From contig NZ_CP050307.1 of NCBI RefSeq assembly GCF_014189535.1, positions 1,736,001 through 1,800,000 of the forward strand: DNA of 64,000 nucleotides, read 5' to 3'. The stretch's first letter is position 1. The number at the start of each line of letters is the position of its first letter. This DNA comes from Rhizobium lusitanum. GTDB taxonomy: Bacteria > Pseudomonadota > Alphaproteobacteria > Rhizobiales > Rhizobiaceae. Shown here piece after piece: positions 46,946-55,681 of the stretch. Both the position numbers and the translations under genes were made by a program. The notes beneath the pieces are model-generated. The model searched no databases and was not told the origin of the DNA. It saw only the letters and a program-made list of their open reading frames with translations.

Positions 46946-47923
46946 TCAGTTCGTCGGCAGGTCGCGATAGACATATTTGGAGAGATCGAGATCACCGGAG
47001 AGCACACCGGCTTCCTTCCAGGTCGCGAAGACGTTCTGCAGGGAGGCGACAAACTTGTCATCGAGCGGCACGCGCTGATAGGCGGCCTCGGCGTCGTAGG
47101 TTCCCTCGATGATCGATTTGTCCTGCTTTGCGAAGCCGGCGTAGAAATCGATATAGGCCTGCTTGTTATCGAGCGACCATTTGTAGCCTCGCTCGATACG
47201 GTCGGCAAAGTCGGCAATCGCCGCCACCTTGCCAGGATTGGCGAGAGCACTGATCGTGGCGCTGACGACGGTGTTGCCCGTATTGATGCCTTGTCCATCA
47301 ATCAGGACCCGGGCCTTCAAGGAACCGATGGCGCGGGCCTCGTATACGCTCCATGTGCCCCAGACATCGATGCTGCCAGCCTGGAAAGCAGCGCTCGCAT
47401 CGGTCGGGGCAAGGAAGGCGAGCTTGACATCGCTGCTCGTCAGCCCTGCTTTCTTAAGGGCACCCACCGTCAGATAATGCGCGACACTGCCGCGCGTGGT
47501 CGGCGAAATCGTCTTGCCCTTCAGATCGGCGATGGTCTTGATCGGGCTGTTGGCGGGAACAAGCAGCGCCGTCCCAAGGCCGCCATTGGAAAAATTGGCG
47601 ACAACCTTGATCTTGGAACCGCCGGCGATTGCGCTCACAGTTGGAGAATCCGCTGCCGAACCGATATCGACCGCATCCGCCTTCAACGCCTCATGCAGAT
47701 TGACCGCCGCCGGATAGACGGACCACTCGATCTTGTAGGGGACATCCTTCAGCAGCCCGGCCGCTTCGAGCTTGGCGCGCGTAGCACCGGTCTGGTCGCC
47801 GATCCGCAACGTCACCTTCGAGAGATCTTGCGCGGCAAAGGCTGCTGTAAGCGGCGCAGCGGAGAGAAGAACGGCAAGGCCGCCGGCCAGAAGATTGAAT
47901 GCACGTCTGGAAAGGATGGTCAT
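46946..47923 (-). CDS. sulfonate-type ABC transporter substrate-binding protein (SsuA-like)
   Basis: This 325-residue periplasmic protein belongs to the SsuA/NMT1-like family that binds alkanesulfonates, taurine, nitrate or thiamine precursors. An SRRAFNLLAGGLAVLL start suggests a Tat- or Sec-type signal peptide ending near AFA. Family segments include LRIGDQTGATRAKLEAAGLL, VDIGSAADSPTVSAIAGG, NSPIKTIADLKGKTISPTTRGS and SIDVWGTWSVYEA. It follows the monooxygenase gene after 43 bp. An organosulfonate or similar sulfur source is the likely ligand. Confidence 0.9.
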   Translation of the reverse strand: MTILSRRAFNLLAGGLAVLLSAAPLTAAFAAQDLSKVTLRIGDQTGATRAKLEAAGLLKDVPYKIEWSVYPAAVNLHEALKADAVDIGSAADSPTVSAIAGGSKIKVVANFSNGGLGTALLVPANSPIKTIADLKGKTISPTTRGSVAHYLTVGALKKAGLTSSDVKLAFLAPTDASAAFQAGSIDVWGTWSVYEARAIGSLKARVLIDGQGINTGNTVVSATISALANPGKVAAIADFADRIERGYKWSLDNKQAYIDFYAGFAKQDKSIIEGTYDAEAAYQRVPLDDKFVASLQNVFATWKEAGVLSGDLDLSKYVYRDLPTN

Positions 47924-47966
47924 GGATGCCGCCTCGGTTTTACTCGTTGATCGTGTCTTGGGAGGA

Positions 47967-49304
47967 TCATTCGGCGGCGACGGAAACGTCGCCTGCCGCA
48001 TAGCGATTGCGCGGCACCGGGATGCCGAGATTGCCGCGGAAGGTTTCTGACTCATACTCTTCGCGGAAGACGCCACGCTTCTGCAGGATCGGAATGACAG
48101 TCTCGGCCACGACTTCGAATTCCCTGGGCAGCGAGACGTTGACGACAAAGCCGTCCGAGCCACGCTCAACCAGCCAGCGCTCGAAAGCATCCGCCACCTG
48201 CTCCGGCGTACCGATGAAATCAGTCCTTGGCGTTGCAAAACGCAGTGCCACCTGACGCAGCGTCAGATTGTTTTTGCGGGCGGCGTCAAGGATGCGGTTC
48301 GACTGGCTCTGGTTGGAATTGGCGCCATGGGCGGCAATGTCGGGGAACGGCGCGTCAAGATCGTGCTGCAGGAAGTCGTAATCGTTGAACGGCCGGCCGA
48401 GCATCGAGAGCGCGTTCTCGATCGAGGTCAGATTGGCAAACTCCTGATATTTGCGCTCGACCTCCTCTTCTGTCGAACCGATGACCGGACGGATGCCGGG
48501 CAGGATGAACAACTCGTCCGGATCGCGGCCGAAACCGGCGGCGCGCTGCTTCAGGTCTCGGTAATAGGCCTTGCCCTCGTCCAGGCTGTCGTGATGAACG
48601 AAGATCGCGTCGGCGCGCTGGGCGGCATAGTTGCGGCCATCCTCAGACGCACCGGCCTGGAAGATCACCGGCTGGCCCTGCGGCGAGCGGGCGATGTTAA
48701 GCGGCCCCTTCACATGGAAGAACTCGCCCTTGTGGTTCAGTGTGTGCAGTTTCTTCGGATCGAAGAAGACGCCGCTCGCCTTGTCATGGATGAGCGCATC
48801 GTCTTCCCAGGAGTCCCAGAGGCCTTGCACGACATCGAGATATTCGCCGGCGAGATTATAGCGGACGTCATGGGCAAGATGCGACTGCTTGCTGTAGTTG
48901 GCGGCGCTGCCCTCAAGCCAGGAGGTGACCACGTTCCAGCCGGCACGACCGCCGCTAATGTGATCGAGCGAAGCGAACTGCCGGGCGACATTGAAGGGCT
49001 CGCTGTAGCTCACTGTCAGCGTACCGACGAGGCCGATATGCGAGGTGGCTCCGGCTAGCGCCGACAGGATCGTCAGCGGCTCGAAGCGATTGAGATAATG
49101 CGGGCTCGACTTCTCGGTAATGAAGACGCTATCGGCAACAAAGAGGAAATCGAACTTGGCGGCTTCGGCGATCTGGGCCTGCTGTTTGTAATAGGCGAAA
49201 CTGGTGCTTGCCGTCGGTTCGGAATCCGGATGGCGCCAGTCGCCCCATCCCATGCCGACGCCATGGAGCATGAAGCCGAGTTTCAATTGCCTTTTCCTAG
49301 TCAT
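47967..49304 (-). CDS. LLM-class flavin-dependent monooxygenase (NtaA/DszA-like)
   Basis: This 445-residue luciferase-like monooxygenase belongs to the NtaA/SnaA/DszA/DmoA branch, which uses reduced FMN and oxygen to cleave C-S or C-N bonds. Family hallmarks are [64 protein letters not shown] and [12 protein letters not shown]. The first gene of an operon continuing with SBP, permease, ATPase, flavoprotein and ferredoxin, it probably desulfurises the imported compound. No flavin reductase gene is adjacent. A TATAGA-type element sits 53 bp upstream. Confidence 0.88.
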   Translation of the reverse strand: MTRKRQLKLGFMLHGVGMGWGDWRHPDSEPTASTSFAYYKQQAQIAEAAKFDFLFVADSVFITEKSSPHYLNRFEPLTILSALAGATSHIGLVGTLTVSYSEPFNVARQFASLDHISGGRAGWNVVTSWLEGSAANYSKQSHLAHDVRYNLAGEYLDVVQGLWDSWEDDALIHDKASGVFFDPKKLHTLNHKGEFFHVKGPLNIARSPQGQPVIFQAGASEDGRNYAAQRADAIFVHHDSLDEGKAYYRDLKQRAAGFGRDPDELFILPGIRPVIGSTEEEVERKYQEFANLTSIENALSMLGRPFNDYDFLQHDLDAPFPDIAAHGANSNQSQSNRILDAARKNNLTLRQVALRFATPRTDFIGTPEQVADAFERWLVERGSDGFVVNVSLPREFEVVAETVIPILQKRGVFREEYESETFRGNLGIPVPRNRYAAGDVSVAAE

Positions 49305-49357
49305 CGAAAATCCCCTGACAGCTCAACCTGACAGTGGACAATCTATTATCGATAAAA

Positions 49358-49368
49358 ACTATAGAATA
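49358..49368 (-). promoter_or_regulatory. TATAGA-type element 1, upstream of the NtaA-like monooxygenase
   Basis: ACTATAGAATA (plus-strand reading) lies 53 bp upstream of the gene start within a dyad TCTATT/AATAGA spanning 49342-49370. The same oriented 11-base form recurs at 56894 and 59570. A binding site for a sulfur-starvation regulator or a shared promoter element is possible. Confidence 0.4.
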
Positions 49369-49374
49369 GATTAT

Positions 49375-51036
49375 TTATTGCGAATTAACGGCGGACGGCG
49401 GGAAGGAATTCCCATTCGCCGCCAGTTTGCGCACATCGAAGATGTCGGTGAGGATGACCGAGCGGAAATCGCTGACGAGCACGGTCGCCCGAACGATCCA
49501 AAAACCGTCAATCGGAAGGAAAAAACCTCCGGCAGTATAGTGACCCTCACCGCCCTTGATGGCCACATGCGTAAATGGGCCGATGCCATAGGCCGGCTTT
49601 TCCAGATCAAGACTGATCGACATCGGCTCGAATGTCTTGCCGTCAAGCTGCAGGTTGTCGATCTCGACCGTAACCGGACCGACCAGCGCCGGCCGCAAGG
49701 TCAAACGAGCCGAGAGGCCGTCCTTCTGCGCGGTGATGATTGCCAACGGCAGGGTGGAATCGAGGATCGCCCTTGGCGGCGGCGTGAAGCGCCAGAGCCC
49801 GAGTACGGCAAGGATTGCAATCGCGATTACCATCTCCGCGAGGATACTGCGCTTCAAGTGCCGAAGGCTCAACGTCTCGCCGGCAATCGCACCTTCCGTC
49901 AACCGGTAGCGATTGACGGCTGCCAAGAGCAGGAGCAGCGCGACAAGGCCAAGCTTCGTCAGCAACACCAAGCCATATTGCGTCGTCCAAAGCGCCGAGA
50001 TGTGGTTGAGCTGGACCATCGCGAGAAAGAGGCCAGTGACGACGAGGGCAAGGACGACAGCGGATATCGCCGACGAAAAGCGACGCAGCGTGCCGCCAGT
50101 CGTGCCGTCATGGCGACCGATGACATCGGCAAGCGGGATCAGCGCACCGATCCAGGCGATGACCGACAGGGTATGCAGAAAGACCGCCGGTGTCGTCAGA
50201 AAACGCGGCTGCGCGGTCGCCGCATGCCCGGCAGAGGCAAAAGCGGCGCCCGCAGTCAGCAATGCCGCAGTCGACAGCCATTGCCTTGTCCGTGCGCCGG
50301 AATGATGCGCGATCAAGGCCAGCAACAATGCGGCAGCGGCGAGCATCGTTGCGTGCCCATAAGCGGTCGACCACAGGCCCGCAGACCAGACTTGCGATCG
50401 CGCCAGCCCGGGAAAAGTCTCGCCAAGCGCATCGAGGCCCTGGAAACCGATGAGAGCGGGTGAGGCCAGCAAGCCAAGGGCGATCAGTGCCGAAACCGTG
50501 TGGTGGGCAGCCGGTCTAAGATTGAGCCGTGCAAAGGTCGAGAAAGTAACGCTGCCCGCGCCAAAGATCAGGCCGAGCATCAGCAAGAGCCTCTCCGCCC
50601 AGAGCCCAACCAGAACCGGGAGGTCCGATTGCGCGCCGACGGAGGCACCCGCCGCACTCGGCGCGCCGACGGAAAATATCTGCCCGCCGCCGATCGGATG
50701 GCCGTCGGAAGAGGTGACGCGCCAGGAGAGGATGTGGGTGCCGTGCTCGAGACCAGTGGGAAGCCTATAGGTAACCGTCGTTCCCTTGCCGCCGTCATCC
50801 AGCAGGATATCCGCCTTGCCGTTGGGGTGGATAAGCCGCGCCACCAGTGGTGTCACCGGCTCCGAAAACTGGAGCGTAATCGCCGGCGGTCCCTCGGGCA
50901 GCACAGCGGCATCGGCAGGCTCGGAGGTGGTCAGGCTTGCATGCGCGAAGGCCGCCATGGCCAACGGCCCGAGATAGAGGATGCAGAAGACCGCCGCCCA
51001 AAAGAAACGACGGGCCGCTTTCAAGGATAACTTCAC
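49375..51036 (-). CDS. CopC-CopD fusion, copper-binding and membrane protein
   Basis: This 553-residue protein joins a periplasmic CopC domain (about residues 30-125) to a CopD membrane domain (about eight spans). After a signal segment ending AFA the mature chain begins HASLTTSEPADAA. That N-terminal histidine and the SSDGHP motif are the Cu(II) ligands of CopC. The CopD part holds HTLSVIAWIGALIPL and the FxxxMVQLNHISAL region. A C-terminal soluble extension of about 120 residues resembles another beta domain. It starts with GTG overlapping the ycnI stop. It should move copper into or across the inner membrane. Confidence 0.9.
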   Translation of the reverse strand: MKLSLKAARRFFWAAVFCILYLGPLAMAAFAHASLTTSEPADAAVLPEGPPAITLQFSEPVTPLVARLIHPNGKADILLDDGGKGTTVTYRLPTGLEHGTHILSWRVTSSDGHPIGGGQIFSVGAPSAAGASVGAQSDLPVLVGLWAERLLLMLGLIFGAGSVTFSTFARLNLRPAAHHTVSALIALGLLASPALIGFQGLDALGETFPGLARSQVWSAGLWSTAYGHATMLAAAALLLALIAHHSGARTRQWLSTAALLTAGAAFASAGHAATAQPRFLTTPAVFLHTLSVIAWIGALIPLADVIGRHDGTTGGTLRRFSSAISAVVLALVVTGLFLAMVQLNHISALWTTQYGLVLLTKLGLVALLLLLAAVNRYRLTEGAIAGETLSLRHLKRSILAEMVIAIAILAVLGLWRFTPPPRAILDSTLPLAIITAQKDGLSARLTLRPALVGPVTVEIDNLQLDGKTFEPMSISLDLEKPAYGIGPFTHVAIKGGEGHYTAGGFFLPIDGFWIVRATVLVSDFRSVILTDIFDVRKLAANGNSFPPSAVNSQ

Positions 51037-51572
51037 GGCTCGACGCGCACCGAGGGTGCGGGATGCTTCAGATCGTCCGACGAACCGCCGTCAGTGGGGA
51101 TCTCGATCCAGCGCGCGGCGGCACCATCGCATTGCTGGACGACCGGCACGAAGATACGGCCGGTCGCCGCCTTGCTGATCGCGGCGCGAAAGACGAACTC
51201 GTCATAATGGGCATCTTCCAGCCGGCCGCCCGTCCAGGCGATCTCCTTGAGATTGCCGGTGCCGCCATGATCATGGCCCGGTGTGGCCGTGGCATTCTGA
51301 ACATTCTCCGTTACAAGCGAAAGCATCCAGCCGGGCTTCGGCTGCGGCTTCGCATCGCTGAGGCTCTCCGGCAGCGCGATACGCACGGCCGTCGTCGCCG
51401 CACCATCGCAGCCATGCGGAACACGTAGCACGAATTTCACCGTCGCCCCGGGCTTCACCTCCTTGTTTTCGAAGGTGATGTGAGCGCTTGCCGGCAGACC
51501 GAAGGAGACGGCGGCAAGACCGGTAAGGACGAGGCGGCGGAAAGCGGATTGCATGGTTCTGTTCTTTCGCAT
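51033..51572 (-). CDS. YcnI-like (DUF1775) copper-binding periplasmic protein
   Basis: This 179-residue exported protein has a signal peptide ending PASA, and its mature chain begins HITFENKEVKPGA. The histidine at the new N-terminus is the copper ligand in YcnI. RVPHGCDGAATTAVRIALP and WTGGRLEDAHYDEFVFRA are family segments. ATG at 51572 is taken; an ATG at 51554 is possible. It lies 4 bp after the ABC ATPase gene of a sulfonate-type operon and overlaps copCD by 3 bp (51034-51036). It probably hands copper to CopCD. Confidence 0.88.
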   Translation of the reverse strand: MRKNRTMQSAFRRLVLTGLAAVSFGLPASAHITFENKEVKPGATVKFVLRVPHGCDGAATTAVRIALPESLSDAKPQPKPGWMLSLVTENVQNATATPGHDHGGTGNLKEIAWTGGRLEDAHYDEFVFRAAISKAATGRIFVPVVQQCDGAAARWIEIPTDGGSSDDLKHPAPSVRVEP

Positions 51573-51576
51573 GAGG

Positions 51577-52374
51577 TTACCAGCTCGCGGCAAGGCCGAG
51601 ATGGCCGAGCGCCTGCTGCCTAAGCTCGGCAAGGCGCGGATCGCCGCGATGGCGGGGATAGGAAAGGTCGACGTCAAGATCGGCGATGATCTTCGCCGGG
51701 CGCTGGCTGAAGATGATGACGCGCTGGGCGAGAAAGATTGCCTCCTCGACATCGTGGGTGACCAGCACCGCCGTCAGCCCCGCCCGCTGCCAGAGCGACA
51801 CGAGCTCGCCCTGCATGGCAAGCCGCGTCAGCGAGTCGAGCTTGCCGAGCGGCTCGTCGAGCAACAGCAATCGCGGCTGGTTGACCAGGGCGCGGGCAAG
51901 CGCCACGCGCTGCGCCATGCCGCCGGAGAGCTGATGCGGATAGGCCCGATCGAAGCCCTTGAGGCCGACGAGTTCGATCGCATTGTCGACGCGGTGGCGG
52001 GCGCTCTTCAGGATGCCTTGTGCCTCAAGCCCCAGCGCAACATTGTCCCACACGGTTCGCCAGGGAAACAGCGTCGGATCCTGGAAAACGAGGATGCGCG
52101 AGGGATCGGGTTCGCCGACCTTTTCGCCGCCAACCGTCAATTCGCCCTTCGTCGGATAATCGAGGCCCGCAAGCAGCCGCAGCAGCGTCGACTTTCCGCA
52201 GCCCGATGGCCCGAGCAGCGCAACGAACTCGCCGGGTTCGACCGAGAAGCTGACATTGTCGAGCACCGGCAGCGGCGCGCCTTCGAGCTCGAACTGATGC
52301 GAGACGTTGCGGATGCCGATCGGCTGGCCAGTGATCTCGGCTTGCGCCTGTTTGAGTGCTGTTGCCACTACCAT
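51577..52374 (-). CDS. sulfonate-type ABC transporter ATP-binding protein (second system)
   Basis: This 265-residue SsuB/TauB-class ATPase has Walker A GPSGCGKST, signature LSGGMAQRVALARAL, Walker B LLLLDEPLGKLD and VTHDVEEAI. VFQDPTLFPWRTVWDNVALG is characteristic of the class. It starts at ATG 52374, overlapping the permease stop by 7 bp. It is directly followed by ycnI, so copper genes ride on the same transcript. It energises the second organosulfur-type transporter in this region. Confidence 0.9.
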   Translation of the reverse strand: MVVATALKQAQAEITGQPIGIRNVSHQFELEGAPLPVLDNVSFSVEPGEFVALLGPSGCGKSTLLRLLAGLDYPTKGELTVGGEKVGEPDPSRILVFQDPTLFPWRTVWDNVALGLEAQGILKSARHRVDNAIELVGLKGFDRAYPHQLSGGMAQRVALARALVNQPRLLLLDEPLGKLDSLTRLAMQGELVSLWQRAGLTAVLVTHDVEEAIFLAQRVIIFSQRPAKIIADLDVDLSYPRHRGDPRLAELRQQALGHLGLAASW

Positions 52375-53384
52375 CTGACGAGACCCTTCTGCCAGGAAAG
52401 CGTCCAGTCGCGAACGCGGAAGAGAATGGTGATCAGGCTCGAGCACATCAGCGCCATCACGAACAATGCGGCATACATATTGCTATAGGCAGCCCAACCC
52501 TGCGCCCATTGCAGATACCAGCCGAGCCCGGCCTTGACGCCGAGCATTTCGGCAACGACGAGCACCGCAAACGAGGTGCCGAGACCCATGAACAGGCCGA
52601 CGAAGACATGTGGAAGTGCCGCGGGTATCGCCACCTTGAGGATGAGAAAGGAAGGCTTGGCGCCGAGCGTACGGGCGATATCGTAATAGTCGCGGTTGAC
52701 GCTGGCGATGCCCGACCAGGTGAGGATCGTCACCGGAAAAGCAGTTGCGAGCGCGATCAGGAAAACGCTTGCCGAGCCGCTGGTCGGGAAGATGAAGAAA
52801 GCGAGCGGCAGCCAGGCGGTCGCCGGCAACGGACCGATCAGGCGCAGCACTGGATGCACCCAATAGCTGGCGTTGCGTGACCAGCCGATGGTGGTGCCGA
52901 TGAGGAAACCGGTGATAGCGCCGAAGAAATAGCCCTTGGCGAGGAGCAGAAGCGAATACCAGACGCTGATGCCAAGCCGGTCGTAGTCGTCGAAATAGAC
53001 CTCGAGGATGCTTTGCGGCGAGGCGAAAAAAGGCACCGGCAAGAAGCCGGTCTTCGCCGTCAGGATCTCCCAGCCGGCGAGAAACGCGGAAGCGAGCACA
53101 AGCCACGGCCCGTAATAACGGACCGTGGAGGCAACCTTGCCGAGACGCGTGCCCGTGACTGCGACCACCGCCGCGACGGCGGCGATCACCAGCGCAATAA
53201 AAGCGAGTTCACGACCATAGGGCTGGGGAATGATCTCCGGCCAGTATTCGATGAGCACCGCTGTCCCGGCCCAGCCGAAGGCCGCCAGAATACCGGTGAA
53301 CGAGGCGTTCCAGCCTATGCGCGGGATGCCTCTGCCGACCGAGGTTTCGATGTCGTCGGCCAGTGCCGGGTCGAGAGAGCTCAT
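52368..53384 (-). CDS. sulfonate-type ABC transporter permease (second system)
   Basis: This permease has 338 residues, longer than SsuC because of an extra N-terminal pair of membrane spans (about residues 25-75) before the usual six-span core. The core shows LPATAWLPLAFFIFPTSGSA, the coupling-loop region DIARTLGAKPSFLILKVAIPAALPHVFVG, and LGVKAGLGWYLQWAQGWA. A GGAGGA ribosome binding site precedes the ATG. It lies 12 bp after the binding protein gene. Confidence 0.9.
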   Translation of the reverse strand: MSSLDPALADDIETSVGRGIPRIGWNASFTGILAAFGWAGTAVLIEYWPEIIPQPYGRELAFIALVIAAVAAVVAVTGTRLGKVASTVRYYGPWLVLASAFLAGWEILTAKTGFLPVPFFASPQSILEVYFDDYDRLGISVWYSLLLLAKGYFFGAITGFLIGTTIGWSRNASYWVHPVLRLIGPLPATAWLPLAFFIFPTSGSASVFLIALATAFPVTILTWSGIASVNRDYYDIARTLGAKPSFLILKVAIPAALPHVFVGLFMGLGTSFAVLVVAEMLGVKAGLGWYLQWAQGWAAYSNMYAALFVMALMCSSLITILFRVRDWTLSWQKGLVRW

Positions 53385-53396
53385 GATCTTTCCTCC

Positions 53397-54467
53397 TCAG
53401 GCGGACAGGACGTCGGCATAGACGCGGTCGGCGAATTCCTTCGGATCGGTCGAGCGCTTGAAGACCTGCACGTCACGCAGTTCCTGCGCGTAGAGAGCGA
53501 TTTCCGTCTTGAGATCGCCGCCGACAGGATTGTGGTTATGCGTCTGGCTCTTCAGCACACCGACGAGATCCTGGATCGACTTGTCCTTCGGCGCATTGGG
53601 CAGAAACGCCTTGGCGGCGTCTTCCGGCTTGGCGACGGTCCAATCCTGGGCCTCGAGAAGCGCGCGGGTCAACGCGGTCGCGGTCGGTCGGTCATCGCGG
53701 ACCAGTCCGCCACGTAGGCCGACGATGCAGCAGACGCGGTTTTCAAAGCCATGGTCGAGGTTCGAGGCGACCTGAACATATTTCGGATCCTCCAGCCAGA
53801 AATAGGCTTTCGGATCGCCATCGGCGATCGCCTGGATCTCACCCTTGTCGGCGGCCAGCTGCAACAGTTCGCCCGGATACTGCCGCCATTCGACATCGGC
53901 GACCGGATCCAGCCCCTCCTTCTGCAGGAGGATAGAGAAGAAATTCTTGCCGGGGCTGGCAAGATCGGAAATTCCGATGGTCTTGCCCTTCAGGTCGGAA
54001 AGCTTCTCGATGCCTGTGGATTTCAGTGCGACGAGACGGGTGCAGCCGCCATGCGAACCAGCGGTGATCTTGACATCGAAGCCCTGCTCCAACGCCTTCA
54101 GCCAGCGCAGCGCCATGCCAACGCCGCCGTCAGCCTTGCCGGATGCGATCGCTTCCAGCAGCGCCTCGGTCGAGCCGCCGAAATTGACGAGTTCGACGTC
54201 GAGGCCGTATTTCTGGAAAATGCCCTGCTGCTGAGCGACATAGACCGGCGCCAGGCATATGGCGGTCGCATTGACAGCAAACTTGATTTTCTTCAATTCG
54301 CCGGTTGCCGCCGCAGGGGTTGCCCGCGCGGCGAAACTGCCAAGCGTCAGGGCGCCGAGCGGCGCCGCAATGCCAAGGGCGCCCGCCGTGCGCAGGAAGG
54401 AGCGGCGATCGATGCCACCGGAAAAATCATTGCCTGCCCCGAATAATGTCTTTGCATTCCAAGCCAT
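53397..54467 (-). CDS. sulfonate-type ABC transporter substrate-binding protein (second system)
   Basis: This 356-residue SsuA/NMT1-type protein has a clear twin-arginine signal (DRRSFLRTAGALGIAAP), so it is probably exported folded through Tat. Family segments are IKFAVNATAICLAPVYVAQQQGIFQKYGL, GSTEALLEAIASGKADGGVGMAL, IGISDLASPGKNFFSILLQKEG and GEIQAIADGDPKAYFW. It lies between the SsuD-like monooxygenase gene and the permease. Its ligand is likely an organosulfur compound. Confidence 0.9.
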   Translation of the reverse strand: MAWNAKTLFGAGNDFSGGIDRRSFLRTAGALGIAAPLGALTLGSFAARATPAAATGELKKIKFAVNATAICLAPVYVAQQQGIFQKYGLDVELVNFGGSTEALLEAIASGKADGGVGMALRWLKALEQGFDVKITAGSHGGCTRLVALKSTGIEKLSDLKGKTIGISDLASPGKNFFSILLQKEGLDPVADVEWRQYPGELLQLAADKGEIQAIADGDPKAYFWLEDPKYVQVASNLDHGFENRVCCIVGLRGGLVRDDRPTATALTRALLEAQDWTVAKPEDAAKAFLPNAPKDKSIQDLVGVLKSQTHNHNPVGGDLKTEIALYAQELRDVQVFKRSTDPKEFADRVYADVLSA

Positions 54468-54542
54468 CGTCCCAACTCCTGTGTCGTGTTGAATGGATCG
54501 CGGAAGCCCCCCGGCGCCGCCCCCAACTGATTGGTGAATTTG

Positions 54543-55661
54543 TTATTCCGCTGCCTGCACGCTTGCCTGCGCATCGCGCTCGGCCACCAGCGCACGAACG
54601 CGCGGAATGAGGTCGCGGCCATAATGGAAGGCATCCTCCAGCGGATCGAAACCGCGGATGAGGAAAGTGGTAATGCCGAGGTCGTAGTAATCGAGCATGG
54701 CTTCGGCCACCTGATCCGGCGTGCCGACCAGTGCAGTCGTGTTGCCGCTTGCCCCAGTCAGCGCCGCCATTTCGGTCCACAGGCGCTTGTCGAGACGCGC
54801 ACCGTGGGAAGCGGCCGCAAGCAGTCGCTTCGAGCCCTCGTTCGGCGGATTGCTGCTGGCACGCCGGCGGATATCGATCAGCTTTTCGGCGCTCGGATCC
54901 TTGCGCAGCGCCTTGGCGCGTTCGAGGAGGCTGGCTGCCTTCTCCCAGGCTGCCTCTTCGGTCTCGGCAAGGATCGGGCGAAGCGACAGGCTGAAACGCG
55001 GCGAGCGACCGTGTTGTGCAGCGATTGCGCGCACCTTGTGCACGGTCTCGGAAACCTGCTCATAGGTCTCGCCCCAGAGCGCATAGATATCGGCATGCTT
55101 GCCCGCGACCGCGAAGGCCGCCTCCGAGGAGCCGCCAAAATAAACCGGAATGCCATCGGCACCCTGCGGTTTCACATTGGCGAAGGCCTGCTCGACCCGA
55201 TAATATTTGCCGGCATAGTCGAAGGGCTTCTCGCTCGTCCACTCCTGGCGGGCGATATCGAGATATTCGCTGGTGCGGGCATAGCGCTCGTCCTTGGTCA
55301 GGTGATCGCCATCCTGGGCAAGCTCCTGGTCGTTGCCGCCGGTGATGATGTGAACGGCGACGCGGCCTTGGGAGAGATGATCGAGCGTCGCAAGCTGACG
55401 AGCGGCAAGCGTCGGCGTCGTGAAGCCGGGGCGATGGGCGATCATCAGCTTCAGCTTGCGGGTCTGGCCCGCGACATGCTGGGCGATCAGAATGCTTTCC
55501 GGCGAGGTCGAATTGAAGGCGAAGAGAACGCGGTCAAAGCCGCCATTCTCATGGATCGCGGCGGCAGCGGCGATATGATCGAGATCGATAAGCGGGCCAT
55601 TGCGCGCGATTGTCTCGGACGCATTGTGGTTTCCGATGTAGCCGATGAATTCGACAGGCAT
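54543..55661 (-). CDS. ssuD: alkanesulfonate monooxygenase-like FMNH2-dependent enzyme (SsuD type)
   Basis: This 372-residue luciferase-like enzyme of the SsuD group cleaves the C-S bond of alkanesulfonates with reduced FMN and oxygen, releasing sulfite. MIAHRPGFTTPTLAARQLATLDHLS, VAVHIITGG, DERYARTSEYLDI and IPVYFGGSSEAAFAVAGKHADIYALWGE are characteristic SsuD/LLM segments. Expression signals are good (GGAGGATAGC before ATG). It lies in an operon after an SfnB-like flavoprotein and before the ABC transporter. No SsuE-type flavin reductase is seen in the window. Confidence 0.88.
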   Translation of the reverse strand: MPVEFIGYIGNHNASETIARNGPLIDLDHIAAAAAIHENGGFDRVLFAFNSTSPESILIAQHVAGQTRKLKLMIAHRPGFTTPTLAARQLATLDHLSQGRVAVHIITGGNDQELAQDGDHLTKDERYARTSEYLDIARQEWTSEKPFDYAGKYYRVEQAFANVKPQGADGIPVYFGGSSEAAFAVAGKHADIYALWGETYEQVSETVHKVRAIAAQHGRSPRFSLSLRPILAETEEAAWEKAASLLERAKALRKDPSAEKLIDIRRRASSNPPNEGSKRLLAAASHGARLDKRLWTEMAALTGASGNTTALVGTPDQVAEAMLDYYDLGITTFLIRGFDPLEDAFHYGRDLIPRVRALVAERDAQASVQAAE

Positions 55662-55681
55662 GCTATCCTCCGTTCGTTGGA

